Numbered from the stretch's first letter, positions 30,707 through 40,812 are shown. The stretch: 64,000 bases of DNA from Acidovorax sp. YS12 (GCA_021496925.1 CP053915.1:3871501-3935500), one strand, 5' to 3'. Notes: a model not told the origin generated them from the sequence alone. Program-made: numbers and translations.

Positions 30707-32451
30707 GGCAGGGGCTCCGGGGCGCGGCGCGGGCGGCCGCGCGCAGTAGGGCAAAGCCCGCGATTATCCCCGCTGGCCGCGCGCAGCTTGCGCGCCAGGC
30801 GCCGCCAGCCGATCACCACGCCCGTCAGGCTCAGCGCTGCGCCGCCCAGGCTCAGGGCGATCAGCAGGGCGTCCCACGCCGGGCGGCGCTGCAGCAGCGG
30901 CAGCCAGTCCCAGCTGTGCAGCAGGCCGAACAGCCAGCGGCTGGCGCGGCGGTGGCTGTCGAGCCGGCCCAGCACCGCGCCGGTGGCGGGGTCGATGTGC
31001 ACCCAGGTGCCATGGGCGTCGCCGAACACGGCGCGCAGCACGGGCAGGGGTTTTTCGCCGCCGCCGGTCATGGTGTGTTCGGCGCGGTCGTAGTAGTACA
31101 GGTCGTACGCCTGCAGCGTCTCCAGCCGCGCCAGCGGCGCGTCCACCAGGCGGGCGGCCTGGGCGCGCAGGCGGGCGGCGTCCACGGTGGCGGGGCGGGC
31201 GGTGGCGGCGTCCAGCAGCCGGGGCGGGCCGCTGGCGCCATGGGCCTGCACCACGGTGTCGCCGAGTGTCGCGTCAACGGTCATATGCCGGTCTGCACTT
31301 GCCCTCGCATTGCCTCGCTGCGTTGCATCGCTTGCCCATGCGCTCGGCATGGGCTGCGCGCTGCGCCTTGCGCTGCAATCCGATGGCTGCGCGCAGCCTT
31401 CGACATCTGACCGTTGACGCGACACCGGGGTGCGCGTCCAGCGCAGCTCGCGCACGCCGGGGCCCGCGGCCTGCAGGAGCGCCTGCACGCGCGCCGCACC
31501 TTCGGCCAGCTGCAGCGGGCCGCCGTGCAGGGCCGTGGTGCGCAGTGCAGGGGCGCCGCTGTCGAAGATCTTCCACGGGTTCATGGACATGAGGCCGCTG
31601 AAGATCCAGGTGCCGGTGCTCAGGGCGAACAGCAGCCCGGCCACGTGGTGCCGGCGCATCACCGCGCCGGGGTAGGGCGTGCGCGCGCCGCTCCTGTAGC
31701 GCCCGGCGAAGCGCCAGCGCCACACGCCCGCCACGGTGCCGGTGAGCGCCAGGGCGATGCCCAGCAGGGCCAGGCCGTCCACGATGCCGGCCCACCAGGC
31801 GTCCAGCGCGCCGCCGCGCAGGGGGTAGAGCCAGTGGATCCAGGCGCCCAGGTAGTTCCATGCGCGCTCGCGGCGCGGGGCGTCGCGCACTACCTCGCCG
31901 GTCTGGCTGGAGACGTAGAGCACGGTGGCCGCTGCGTCGTGCAGTTGCAGCTTGTGCAGCGGGCGGTGCGCGTCCAGCGCGCGCGAGTGGGTGAAGGCGT
32001 CCTCGCCGATCTCGCCCAGGTACTGCGGCGGCTCCAGCGCGGCCGCGCCGGGCGGCATCTGCGCCTGGAACGCCAGGGCCGAGGCCAGGGCGCGCGCGGC
32101 GCCGGCGTGCGCCAGCCGCTCGCCGGTGGCGGCGTCGATCACCACTGTGCGGGCCGGGCCGTGCGCCGGCGCGGGGGTGGCGAGGTATACCGCCCGCCCG
32201 CCGCTGGCCGCCGCCAGGCGCAGCGCCTGCAGCGGGCCGTCCAGCCCGGCGGCGCGCAGGGCCTGCGCGGGCTCCAGCAGGCCGGTGGCGGGCAGCGGCG
32301 GCAGGTGGCGCAGGCGCTCGGCGGGCGTGAGCTTGGGGTAGCCCACGTACATCATCACCACGCCCGAGACAAACCACATGGCGAAGAACGCGCACAGCAG
32401 CACGCCCAGCCAGCGGTGCGCGAGGAAGAGCCAGCGTTTGGCGTGCGGCAT
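30628..32451 (-). CDS. PepSY-domain membrane protein with in-frame element insertion
   Basis: A 607-residue inner-membrane protein of the PepSY-associated type often encoded next to TonB siderophore receptors and thought to help reduce or release imported iron. Membrane helices occur near 6-35, 190-215, 255-280 and 530-555, with PepSY-like periplasmic segments. ATG 32451 lies 8 bp after the TonB receptor stop, so they form an operon. Residues about 343-395 (starting VSRQRSDVEGC) are encoded by a 160-bp element with 25-bp inverted ends and do not look like the flanking family sequence. The 3' end runs 79 bp into prfC with a low-complexity tail, which suggests an original stop has been lost. 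Confidence 0.8.
   Translation of the reverse strand: MPHAKRWLFLAHRWLGVLLCAFFAMWFVSGVVMMYVGYPKLTPAERLRHLPPLPATGLLEPAQALRAAGLDGPLQALRLAAASGGRAVYLATPAPAHGPARTVVIDAATGERLAHAGAARALASALAFQAQMPPGAAALEPPQYLGEIGEDAFTHSRALDAHRPLHKLQLHDAAATVLYVSSQTGEVVRDAPRRERAWNYLGAWIHWLYPLRGGALDAWWAGIVDGLALLGIALALTGTVAGVWRWRFAGRYRSGARTPYPGAVMRRHHVAGLLFALSTGTWIFSGLMSMNPWKIFDSGAPALRTTALHGGPLQLAEGAARVQALLQAAGPGVRELRWTRTPVSRQRSDVEGCAQPSDCSARRSAQPMPSAWASDATQRGNARASADRHMTVDATLGDTVVQAHGASGPPRLLDAATARPATVDAARLRAQAARLVDAPLARLETLQAYDLYYYDRAEHTMTGGGEKPLPVLRAVFGDAHGTWVHIDPATGAVLGRLDSHRRASRWLFGLLHSWDWLPLLQRRPAWDALLIALSLGGAALSLTGVVIGWRRLARKLRAASGDNRGLCPTARGRPRRAPEPLPCPSSTKPAAAAPSPSSPTPTRARPR
31266..31425. mobile_element. MITE-like element E2 read in frame inside the PepSY gene
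   Basis: A 160-bp segment bounded by 25-bp terminal inverted repeats with two mismatches: gtgtcgcgtcaacggtca at 31266 onward, and the reverse complement at 31401-31425. The inside has further dyads (gcccatgcgctcggcatgggc) and no open transposase. It contains no stop in the frame used by the PepSY protein. Confidence 0.75.
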
Positions 32452-32459
32452 GGCGCGGC

Positions 32460-34658
32460 TCAGAATGCGGTGTGCAGCGTCATGTCCAAAGTGCGCGGCG
32501 CGCCCAGGTAGACTTGGCCGGTGCGCGCCTCGGCGCCGTAGATGCGGTCGGTGGCGTTGCGCACGCGGCCGGTGAGCGTGGTGCCGGGCGTGATCTTCCA
32601 GGCCAGGCCCAGGTCGAGCAGGGTGTACGCGGGCCAGTACTGGGTGTTGGCCGCGTCGGCGTAGGTCTTGCCCACGTGGCGCACGCCGGCGCTGGCGGTG
32701 ACGGCGGGGGCGATGGTGTACGAGAGCCACAGGTTGGCCACCGTCTGCGGGGTGAGCGTGGGCACCATGCCGGCCAGCGAAACCCCGCCCTGCATGAAGT
32801 CTTCATAGCGCGCGCGGGTGTGCATCAGGTTGCCCTGCACCTGCCAGCGCGCGCTCGGGCGCAGGCCCGCGGCCAGCTCCACGCCGCGCGAGGACTGTTC
32901 GCCCACCAGTTGGGTGACGCCTGGGTTGTTCGGGTCTTGCGAGGCGATGTTGCGCCGCCGGATGTCGAACACCGCCACCGTGGCGCTGCCCTTGCCGTCC
33001 CAGAAGTCGAGCTTGCTGCCCACCTCCAGTTGGCGGCCGGTGGTCAGTTCGCTGTTGGTGCGCACGTCGCCGAAGGTGGCGGTGGACAGCGAGCCCGACG
33101 GCGGGTCGGCCGCCGTGGCGGCCTGGGCGTACAGGTTGGCGCCGGGGGCAAGGTCCCACACCACGCCGATGCGCCCGGTGGTGGGCTGGTAGCTGCGGCT
33201 GAAGGTGGCTGGGTTGGCGGCGGTGACCTCGCGGCGGTTGACCAGGTCGAGCGCGATGCGCTCGTGCCGCAGCGCCGTGACCAGGCTCAGCGCGGGGGCG
33301 ACGCGCGTGCGGTTTTCCAGGTACAGCGCGGTGGTGGTGGTCTTGTTGTCGCGGTCGGGCCGGAAGCCCGGGGCCATGCCCGGGATGTCGAAGAAATTCT
33401 CCGTGGTGAAACGGTACGGGTTCACTGTGCTCACCGTCAGGCCCAGGCTGTTGGGAAAGCGCGTTTGCCGGTTTACGCTCACGTCCAGGCCGAAGGCCCA
33501 GTCGCTGGCGCGCCCGGCCAGCGTGCCGCGGTACGTGCCTTCGATGCGGTCGCCCACCACGTCCTGGTCGTGCCGCTGCAGGTAGGCGCCGGTGCGCTCC
33601 ACGGCGGTGTTGGCGGCGTCGAAGCGGTAGGTCTCGACGTTGCGGTAGTCGCGCAGCGCGTCGTACACGTAGAAGGTGTTGCGCAGCTGCAGCGCGCTGG
33701 ACACGCGCCATTGCGCCACCGAGCGCAGCCACTGCACGCGGTGCGCGTACATGCCGTCGGCGCTGTTGTAGTTCTGGAAGCGCGTGCCTTCGTCGATGCG
33801 CTGCGCGCCGCCCCAGGGGTTGAGCACCGGCGTGCCCCAGTAGGGGCGGTCCACGTGGTCGTTCTGGTACTCGTAGGCCAGCAGGTGGGTGAAGCCCCCG
33901 CCTAGGTCGGACAGCAGCGAGGCGGCCAGCTGCGTGGACCGGGTGTGCGTGCCCTGCGTCCAGCTGCCGGCGTCGCGGTGGTTCAGGTCCAGGCGCGCGA
34001 AATGCGCCGGGCCGCCGCCGTCGGGCGTGCCGGCGATGCGGCGGTTCAGCCCCACCGAGGCCTCCTTGAAGCCGTACGAGCCCAGGCGCAGCTGCGCTTC
34101 GGTGAAGTCGCTGCGCTCGGCGGTCTTGGTGATGTAGTTGAGCGCGCCGCCCACGGCGCCGGAGCCGTACAGAAAGCTCGACGCCCCGCCGATGGCCTCC
34201 ACGCGGTCGTAGATCCAGCTGTCCACGGCGCGGGTGGCGCTGCCGTAGTGCACGGTGATGCCGTTGTAGAGCTGCGTGACCGAGTTGCCGGTAAAGCCCC
34301 GGTAGCTGGCTGCCATCGAGCCGGGGGCGTTGTGCGCCGTCACGCCGGGAATGGCGCGCAGGATCTCCTGCGTGTCCTGCGCGCCCCGGGCGTCGATGGT
34401 GGCGCGGTCCACCACGGTGACGGAGGCGGGCGTTTCGCGTGCCGTCAGGCCCAGGCGGCTGCCGGTTTCCACCGGGGTGTCGAGCTGGAGCTTGCCGTTC
34501 GGCGCGGGGGCCGCGTCCACCACGTTCACGGTCTGCAGGGTGGCGGCGGCGTTGGCGGGGGGCGTCTGGGCCAGGGCGTGGTGGCTGGGCAGCAGCACGC
34601 AGGCGAGAGAGAAGAAGGGCAGGGCGCGCACGGCGCGGCCCGGGGAAGCAAAGGACAT
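32460..34658 (-). CDS. TonB-dependent siderophore receptor
   Basis: An outer-membrane receptor of about 732 residues. A signal peptide (RALPFFSLACVLLPSHHALA) is followed by a plug domain with ETPASVTVVDRATIDARGAQDTQEIL, AASYRGFTGNSVTQLYNGI and the GASSFLYGSGAVGGALNYITK segment typical of siderophore receptors, then a 22-strand-type barrel ending in LDMTLHTAF with the C-terminal Phe. No STN signalling domain is present. Start 34658 is preferred; an in-frame ATG at 34679 is possible. It lies upstream of the PepSY gene in the same operon. The siderophore is unknown. No Fur box was recognised by eye. Confidence 0.92.
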   Translation of the reverse strand: MSFASPGRAVRALPFFSLACVLLPSHHALAQTPPANAAATLQTVNVVDAAPAPNGKLQLDTPVETGSRLGLTARETPASVTVVDRATIDARGAQDTQEILRAIPGVTAHNAPGSMAASYRGFTGNSVTQLYNGITVHYGSATRAVDSWIYDRVEAIGGASSFLYGSGAVGGALNYITKTAERSDFTEAQLRLGSYGFKEASVGLNRRIAGTPDGGGPAHFARLDLNHRDAGSWTQGTHTRSTQLAASLLSDLGGGFTHLLAYEYQNDHVDRPYWGTPVLNPWGGAQRIDEGTRFQNYNSADGMYAHRVQWLRSVAQWRVSSALQLRNTFYVYDALRDYRNVETYRFDAANTAVERTGAYLQRHDQDVVGDRIEGTYRGTLAGRASDWAFGLDVSVNRQTRFPNSLGLTVSTVNPYRFTTENFFDIPGMAPGFRPDRDNKTTTTALYLENRTRVAPALSLVTALRHERIALDLVNRREVTAANPATFSRSYQPTTGRIGVVWDLAPGANLYAQAATAADPPSGSLSTATFGDVRTNSELTTGRQLEVGSKLDFWDGKGSATVAVFDIRRRNIASQDPNNPGVTQLVGEQSSRGVELAAGLRPSARWQVQGNLMHTRARYEDFMQGGVSLAGMVPTLTPQTVANLWLSYTIAPAVTASAGVRHVGKTYADAANTQYWPAYTLLDLGLAWKITPGTTLTGRVRNATDRIYGAEARTGQVYLGAPRTLDMTLHTAF

Positions 34659-34841
34659 GGCGAATCCACGAAAGCGCATGCTGCGCCAGCAGCCGCCCGT
34701 ATTGCGCGGGGCGGCGGCTGGCGGCAGGCAAAACAGGGGTGGCCGGGCCCGCCCGGCGGGGGGCGGAAGACCGTCCACGGACAGCCGCGCGCAGGGCACG
34801 GCGGGACGGACGGCACGCGCGGGTGCGCGTGCCTGCCGTTG

Positions 34842-35201
34842 TCAGGCGCGCAGTGGCGGGGGGCCGCGGGCGGGCAGGGGCGCCGCTGTGGCGGCGGCGA
34901 TGCGGGCCGCTGGAATGGGCTGCAGCGCATGGGCCAGCGGCGCCGGGGCGGACAGGCCCAGCGCCGGGGCGGGCGGGGGCGCGCCCAGGGCGGCGCACAG
35001 GGGGCAGTCCATGCCCGTGGGGGCCAGCTCCGGCGTGCCGTCGTCCGTCGAGGCCACGAGCTTCAGGGTGCCCGCGCCGGAGCAGATGGTTTGCAGGCCC
35101 TGCGGGTTGACCCATGGCGCGGCAATGGCCACGCCGCACGACGCCATGAACCACGCCAGCACCCAAAGGCGCAAGGCGGTAAAGGTTCGCAGGGCGGACA
35201 T
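34842..35201 (-). CDS. DUF2946-type exported protein
   Basis: A 119-residue protein with an N-terminal hydrophobic segment (LRLWVLAWFMASCGVAIAAP) and a MDCPLC motif near residue 62, followed by an Ala/Pro-rich tail. The pattern (signal-like helix, ICSGAG, CPLC) fits the DUF2946 family, often found next to TonB receptors or copper proteins. ATG 35201 is used because the hydrophobic helix begins there. A gap of 183 bp separates it from the TonB receptor gene on the same strand. Metal binding by the CxxC pair is possible but unproven. Confidence 0.7.
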   Translation of the reverse strand: MSALRTFTALRLWVLAWFMASCGVAIAAPWVNPQGLQTICSGAGTLKLVASTDDGTPELAPTGMDCPLCAALGAPPPAPALGLSAPAPLAHALQPIPAARIAAATAAPLPARGPPPLRA

Positions 35202-35253
35202 GGGGGCGGATGATACAGGCGGCTTCCTCCGCCGCGCAGGGCGGCGGAAGAGT

Positions 35254-35320
35254 GCTATTTTGTTGATAGCTGGTTGCGCTTGCTGGTCAAGGGCTGGAGG
35301 CTGATTTTGATGTGAATCCG
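35254..35320. repeat. Hairpin repeat R8
   Basis: tgatagctggttgcgcttgctggtcaagggctggaggct, followed by gattttgatgtgaatccgg. Intergenic, between the AAA ATPase gene and the DUF2946 gene. Confidence 0.8.
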
Positions 35321-35348
35321 GCAGGCCCCGGATTCCACCCAATCCCCT

Positions 35349-38300
35349 TCATGCCTTCGGTGCATTCGGTGCATGCGGCAGGCTGTCGAACATCTGCTCC
35401 AGCCGCTCCACTTCCTGGTGCAGCTTGGCGTCGGCGCCCATGCGGGTTTCGATGGCGCGCACCAGCGGCATGATGAGCTGGCGGTAGGTGACCGAGAGCG
35501 AGAGCAGCGCCTCCACCATGCGCTGGTGCTGCGCCGCGTCGCTGTGCGTGTGCAGCGCCTGGGTGCTGGCCTGCAGCGCTTGCATGGCCTGGGCCGAGGC
35601 GTGCAGGCCGTCGCGCAACTGCGCCTGGGCCTGGGTGGTGCCGCTTTGCAGGTGGCGGGCCATCTCGGCCAGGGCGGCGAGCGCGGGCTCCAGCCGCTCC
35701 AGCACCGCCGTCTGGGCCTGTTGCGCGGGCGTGGCCGTGCCCAGGCGCTGGGCGATGGCGACCAGCGGGCGTGCCAGCAGCTCGGTGGTCTGGCGTGGCT
35801 GCAGCGCATCCACGCTGCGCGCGATGTCGAGCAGCCCGCGCGTCACGCGCACGCTGGGGTCGTCGTCGGCGCCGCCGAGCTTGCGCTGGCGCTGGAAGCT
35901 GTCGCTGATCTCGGCCCAGCGCGCGGCTTCGTCGGGCGTGGGGCGGCCGATGAGGTGGGCGAGCTGCAGCAGGTTTTCTTCCGCGCCCGTGGTCAGCGTC
36001 TGCGCCTCGCCCCGGTAGTGGTCGCGCAGCAGGGCGTCGAGTTCGCCGTCCTGCATCAGCGGTGTGACCTGGGGCGCGAGGCGCGCCATGTTGCGGTAGC
36101 TGCCTTGCAGGCGAAACGGTGGCGCCGTCCGGTAGCGGTCGTCCTGCGCGGCGGATTCGATGTAGGCGAGGTTGACCTTGAGCAGCACGTCGCGCACCTT
36201 GAACAGGCGGCGCAGCAGGTTCGTCAGCTCGTCCAGTTCGACGGCGCTGTAGGGGTGGGCGAAGGCGGTCGCGTCGATGGCCTCGCCCTGCGCCATGCGC
36301 ACCAGCAACTGCACGTCCTTCGGCTCGCGCGAGGCCAGCGGCTGGGTGACGGGGTGGGCCGTCAGGCTGTTCTCGATGTACGACAGCGCAAACACCGCCT
36401 CGCGGCCCGAGAGCACGTCGCCCAGGTTGTAGATGTCGGCCCGGTTGGCCAGCATGTCGGGGATGCGGAACACGTCGCCCGACTCGGTGTACGGGTTGCC
36501 CGACATGACGATGGCGAAGCGCTTGCCGCGCATGTCCCAGGTGCGCGGCTGGCCCTGCCACACGCCCTCGATGCGGCGCGTGCCGTCGGCCAGGGCGATG
36601 AACTTCTGCAGGAACTCGGGGTGCGTGTGCTGGATGTCGTCCAGGTACAGCATCACGTTGCTGCCCATGGCGAGGCCGAGGTTGAGCTTTTCCAGCTCCT
36701 GCCGGGCGGCGCTGTTGGGGGCGGTGGAGGGGTCGATGCTGGTCACGCCGTGGCCGAGCGCGGGGCAGTTGATGCGCACGAACACCAGGCCCAGGCGGTT
36801 CGCCACGTATTCCATCAGCGTGGTCTTGCCGTAGCCGGGCGGGGAGATGAGCAGCAGCATGCCCATGCGGTCGGTGCGTGCGGCGTCGCCCGCCGCGCCC
36901 AACTGCTTGGCGAGGTTGTTGCCGACCAGGGGCAGGTACACCTCGTCGATGAGCCGGTTGCGCACGAAGGTGGCGAGCGGCTTGGCCTGGAACTGGGCGA
37001 GGTGCAGGCGGGCTTTTTCCTGCACCAGCAGTTCGTGGCGCAGGGCTTGCAGTTGCGTGAATCCCTGCACCGCGTGGCTGCGGTGGTGGCGCACGCGGCG
37101 GCGCAGGTCGTTGAGGTGAAAGGGCAGGGAGCCTTCGCGGATGCGCGGGTGTTCGCCGCGCAGGCCGTCGATGTTTGCGCTCAGTTGCACGTTGACGCGG
37201 CGGCGTGGGCCTTGGAAAGTGAGGGCGGTGGCGGCGTCGTCGATCCATTCAGTACCGCTGTCTTGCGACGTGGCGAAGGCGCGCAGCCAGCCGCGTGCGA
37301 GTCGCCAGCGCTCCAGCGGCTCGGCCGCTTGCAGGTCGCGCTGCCATGCACTGGCGAGGCCGCCGTGGTCCAGTGTGCGTTGCAGGGCGTGCAACAGGTC
37401 TTCGCCTGCGCCGCTGATAGCCCAATGCGGCGCATCTTCGGCCTGCGCGAGTTCGCGCACGAGGTAGGCAGCGGCTTCTTCGGCCAGGGTGTTGATGAGG
37501 GAGCCGTCCTGCGCATGGGCGCCCAGCGCCTCGGCGAGTTCGGGCAGCCATTCCTCGCCCAGCGCGGAGTGCTGCGTGAGGAACTGGCGCAGGCCCTGCG
37601 CGGCTTCCTGCTCCAGCGTTGCGCGCGCGGCGGTCTGCGCGAAGAGCTGGGCGATGTGCTGCGCGCTGCGGGCGCGGCGGGCCAGGGACTGGCGGCTTTC
37701 CTCGCGCAGGCCCTGGTGCCAGTAGAGCTGCGCCAGCGCGCGTTCGGCCGGGCCGTAGAGCAGCAGGCCCGCCGCCGCCTGGATGGGCGCGAGCACGCGC
37801 ACGATGGCGAGGGCGTCGTCGTCGTGGATGCCGCGCTGGTAGCCCTCCTGGTAGCGGCTGGCGGCGAAGCGGCGCAGGCTTTCGAGCGGGGCGGTGGAGG
37901 CTTCGTCCTGCAACTGCACCAGCAGTTCGTCCCCGTCGGTATCGTCCAGCCATTCGGCGGCAAGGTATTCGGCGCGCGCAAGCTGTGGCGTTTCCGACAC
38001 CAGCGCCTGTGGCCAGAACGGGCGCAGCGCTTCCAGCCGCGCATCGTGCGCGGGTGCGAGGTAGTCGGTGCCGGTGATCTGCCACGCGAGGCCGTCGCCA
38101 TGCGCCACCAGCGTCAAATCGAGCGGCTGCTTGTTGACCGTGAAGGTGTGCGTGCCCAGCTTGATGCCACCCTGCGCGCCCGATGAGAGTTCACGCTGGT
38201 CGCGCACCGCGCGCACGGCCTGGTCGCGTGCGGTGGCAAGGCGCGTCGCAATGTCATCCGCCGCCACCGCCGCGCCCAGCTTGCGCAGCTCGGCCACCTG

Positions 38301-40802
38301 CTCGCGCAGCTTGGCGAGCATGGGGTCGGACGCGAAGTAGCTGTGGACCTGCGCGATTTCAGTGAGGCCCGCCACGCGGCGCGGCACGCCGTCGAGGATG
38401 CGGCCCGCCGCGTCGGCCAGGGCCTTGGCGCGGCGCTGCTGGGCTTCCACCAGGCTTTGGCGGCGGGCGGAGAGCGCTTCATAGACCGTCTCGCGCTGTG
38501 TGGCAATGTCGGCCAAAAACTCTTCCTGCTCGGCAAAGCGGCCTTCAATGTCCTCCAGTTGCGCCAGCAGGCGCGTCAGCGCTTCGTCGCACTTCTCGGG
38601 CGTGTCCGACAGCTCCAGCGCGTTCTCCACCGCCTGCCCGAACAGCTTGAACTGCGCGCCGAACTCGGCCCGCTGCTCCGCCGCGCCCAAACTGCGGCGG
38701 CGCGCACGCGCATCGGCGCGCAGGCGGTTGATGTCGGCGTACAGTAGCGCGATGCGGTCGAGGATGGCGGTGCGCTGCACCGCGTCGCCGCCGGGCAGGT
38801 TGCCCAGTTGTTCGCTCAGTAAATCCAGGCCCGCTGCCTCGGCGTCCAGGCTGCCCAACTGTTCCGCAATCTGGGTGGCGGTGGCCGCCTGCGGCAGCAC
38901 GGCGGCCACGGCGGCCAGCGCTTTTTGCTGGCCGTCGAAGGCTTTTTCCTCAGCCAGGAACTGCATGGCGCGCTCGCCCACGCGGCGCTGCTCGGTGGCG
39001 AGCTGCTCGGCCATCGTGTCGATCAGGCCCAGGTCGGCATAGCGCAGCTCGCGCAGCAGTTGCAGTTCGCCCTGGCGCTGGCGCAGCTTGTCCAGCGCCT
39101 GCACGAAGTCGCCGGGGCCGCGCCACATCTGGCTGGCGATGGCGGTCATCAGCTCGCGCTGCTGGCCCTCGGCCTTGTGCAGGGCGCGGGCCGTGTCCTG
39201 GCGGATGCTTTCGACCTTCTCGAACTCGCCCAGCGTGGCCTGCGCGGCCTGGTCGATGGCGGCCAGGTCGGCGGCGGCGTTCTGCGCTTCGCCGGCGTCG
39301 AGCCAGAAGTAGGCGTCGCGCGCGCGCTGGCACTGGCGGATGAGGTCCTCGTACGCGGTGCGCGTGGGCACCTGCTCGCGCACGGCGCGGGCAATGGCCA
39401 GCAGGTCGGAGATGCCGCGCACCAGGTCGGCATTGCCCACGCGGGCGTAGAAGCCGGTGCCTGCGGGCTGGCGGCTGGCGTATTCCTCGGTGGCAAACGG
39501 CGTGCGCCAGAGCTGCATGGGGTGCACCCGCGTGGCCTCGCCGCGCGCGGCCTGGAAGACCAGCATGCGCCCGTCCGGGAAGGCGCTGTAGCCGTCGGCC
39601 AGGATGGGCGGCGACAGGGCCTTGTCGATCAGGTTGTAGGTGAAGATGGCGTAGCAGCCCGCATCCAGCGTGGCGGGACTGCCCTGCGGCGGCGGCTGCG
39701 TGCCGTAGAAGATGTAGGCCACGTCCTCGCCGTTGGGCGAGCGCTTCATGCGCGTGAAGCGCAGTTGGCCGGTCAGCTCGGGCGGCAGGTCGAAGCGCTT
39801 GTGCTCGCCCGATTGCAGGTAGTAGCCGCCGGGGAAGATGATGCCGTGGTCCTCGGGCAGCTGCATGCACGAGGCGCCGATGGCGTCGATGCGCGTGACC
39901 TGCTGCGTGCGCTGGTTGAAGACCAGGTAGCGTGTGGCGTTCTCGCGGTAGGGGCGCACCTGCAGCAGGATCAAGAGGCCCAGCCTGGCGTAGGCGATCT
40001 CGGCGTCGCCCAGGGCCTGGTTGGCATCGTCCACCGGTTCTTCGTAGATGCCCAGGCCGGTCTCGGTGTTGTTCTCGACCTTGATGGTGAGCGTGCCGCC
40101 GATGGTTTCGACGAACAGCGTGTCCAGCACGTTGATGTGCGGGTGCGCGCCGCCCACGTGGTGCTCGCGCGTGAGCGGCGTCCACGCGAAGTCGTGGCTG
40201 GGCGGCGGCATCAGGTCGCGCTCGCCCCGGTTGTCCACGTATTTCAGCGAGCCGTCGCTCTCGCGCTTCCAGCGGAACACGCGGATGTCCTGCGCCTGCT
40301 GGCCGATCTGGAAGGCCGCGAGCAGGAACTCCGGCGTGGGCCGCAGCAGTTGCAGCGTGGCCTGCTTGTAGTAGGTGTACAGCTCGTTGAAGTCGGCGGC
40401 AAAGCGCGGGTCGTCCAAAAAGCTGCCCGCCAGGGGCACCTGCACCAGTTCGTCGCTTTCGGGTGCGCCGTTGCCTTCGTGGTGCGCGAGTTCGTAGATG
40501 GCGAACACGTCCTCCACCCGCGTCTCGCGCCGCAGGCCCATGAACACGTTGTAGCCGAACAGCAGCCGGTTGCCGCCGATGTAGGCCAGGTCGCGCGCCA
40601 CGCAGTTGTGCTCGGTGCGCGCGCGCAGGCGCATCAGCAACTGCTGGTCGCGCTGGCCGAACTGGCCGATGCGCGCGGCGTTGAGCGCCTGGGCCTTGGC
40701 GAGCAATGCGTCGCCCTGGGTTTCGAGGCGCTTTTTCAGCAGCTCGTAGCTGCTGCTTTCGGCCACGCTGGCGTCGATGGCGGGGTCGGGCGGGGTGGTC
40801 AT
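35349..40802 (-). CDS. Giant AAA-type ATPase (DUF3686-like, 'DNA repair ATPase')
   Basis: An 1,817-residue cytoplasmic protein. The N-terminal ~450 residues are rich in beta structure with YLVFNQRTQQVTRIDAIG and similar repeats, like the DUF3686 region; about 480-860 is a long coiled coil; a further domain follows to about 1200; the AAA ATPase lies at about 1300-1560. Walker A is PPGYGKTT with Lys1326, and Walker B is LYLDDIQ with Asp1388-Asp1389; SGNPYTESGD follows as in MoxR/dynein-like AAA proteins. Family members are annotated as DNA repair ATPases by similarity only. It is the last gene of the PspA-flotillin operon, 55 bp after a small membrane protein gene, with repeat R9 between. I infer that it remodels a membrane or DNA-bound complex made by the upstream genes. 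Confidence 0.82.
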   Translation of the reverse strand: MTTPPDPAIDASVAESSSYELLKKRLETQGDALLAKAQALNAARIGQFGQRDQQLLMRLRARTEHNCVARDLAYIGGNRLLFGYNVFMGLRRETRVEDVFAIYELAHHEGNGAPESDELVQVPLAGSFLDDPRFAADFNELYTYYKQATLQLLRPTPEFLLAAFQIGQQAQDIRVFRWKRESDGSLKYVDNRGERDLMPPPSHDFAWTPLTREHHVGGAHPHINVLDTLFVETIGGTLTIKVENNTETGLGIYEEPVDDANQALGDAEIAYARLGLLILLQVRPYRENATRYLVFNQRTQQVTRIDAIGASCMQLPEDHGIIFPGGYYLQSGEHKRFDLPPELTGQLRFTRMKRSPNGEDVAYIFYGTQPPPQGSPATLDAGCYAIFTYNLIDKALSPPILADGYSAFPDGRMLVFQAARGEATRVHPMQLWRTPFATEEYASRQPAGTGFYARVGNADLVRGISDLLAIARAVREQVPTRTAYEDLIRQCQRARDAYFWLDAGEAQNAAADLAAIDQAAQATLGEFEKVESIRQDTARALHKAEGQQRELMTAIASQMWRGPGDFVQALDKLRQRQGELQLLRELRYADLGLIDTMAEQLATEQRRVGERAMQFLAEEKAFDGQQKALAAVAAVLPQAATATQIAEQLGSLDAEAAGLDLLSEQLGNLPGGDAVQRTAILDRIALLYADINRLRADARARRRSLGAAEQRAEFGAQFKLFGQAVENALELSDTPEKCDEALTRLLAQLEDIEGRFAEQEEFLADIATQRETVYEALSARRQSLVEAQQRRAKALADAAGRILDGVPRRVAGLTEIAQVHSYFASDPMLAKLREQVAELRKLGAAVAADDIATRLATARDQAVRAVRDQRELSSGAQGGIKLGTHTFTVNKQPLDLTLVAHGDGLAWQITGTDYLAPAHDARLEALRPFWPQALVSETPQLARAEYLAAEWLDDTDGDELLVQLQDEASTAPLESLRRFAASRYQEGYQRGIHDDDALAIVRVLAPIQAAAGLLLYGPAERALAQLYWHQGLREESRQSLARRARSAQHIAQLFAQTAARATLEQEAAQGLRQFLTQHSALGEEWLPELAEALGAHAQDGSLINTLAEEAAAYLVRELAQAEDAPHWAISGAGEDLLHALQRTLDHGGLASAWQRDLQAAEPLERWRLARGWLRAFATSQDSGTEWIDDAATALTFQGPRRRVNVQLSANIDGLRGEHPRIREGSLPFHLNDLRRRVRHHRSHAVQGFTQLQALRHELLVQEKARLHLAQFQAKPLATFVRNRLIDEVYLPLVGNNLAKQLGAAGDAARTDRMGMLLLISPPGYGKTTLMEYVANRLGLVFVRINCPALGHGVTSIDPSTAPNSAARQELEKLNLGLAMGSNVMLYLDDIQHTHPEFLQKFIALADGTRRIEGVWQGQPRTWDMRGKRFAIVMSGNPYTESGDVFRIPDMLANRADIYNLGDVLSGREAVFALSYIENSLTAHPVTQPLASREPKDVQLLVRMAQGEAIDATAFAHPYSAVELDELTNLLRRLFKVRDVLLKVNLAYIESAAQDDRYRTAPPFRLQGSYRNMARLAPQVTPLMQDGELDALLRDHYRGEAQTLTTGAEENLLQLAHLIGRPTPDEAARWAEISDSFQRQRKLGGADDDPSVRVTRGLLDIARSVDALQPRQTTELLARPLVAIAQRLGTATPAQQAQTAVLERLEPALAALAEMARHLQSGTTQAQAQLRDGLHASAQAMQALQASTQALHTHSDAAQHQRMVEALLSLSVTYRQLIMPLVRAIETRMGADAKLHQEVERLEQMFDSLPHAPNAPKA

Positions 40803-40812
40803 GGCGATGAGT

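Noticed and set aside
31266..31425. The element in the PepSY gene as an insertion sequence
   Set aside because: It is only 160 bp with no transposase frame, so at most a MITE-like element.
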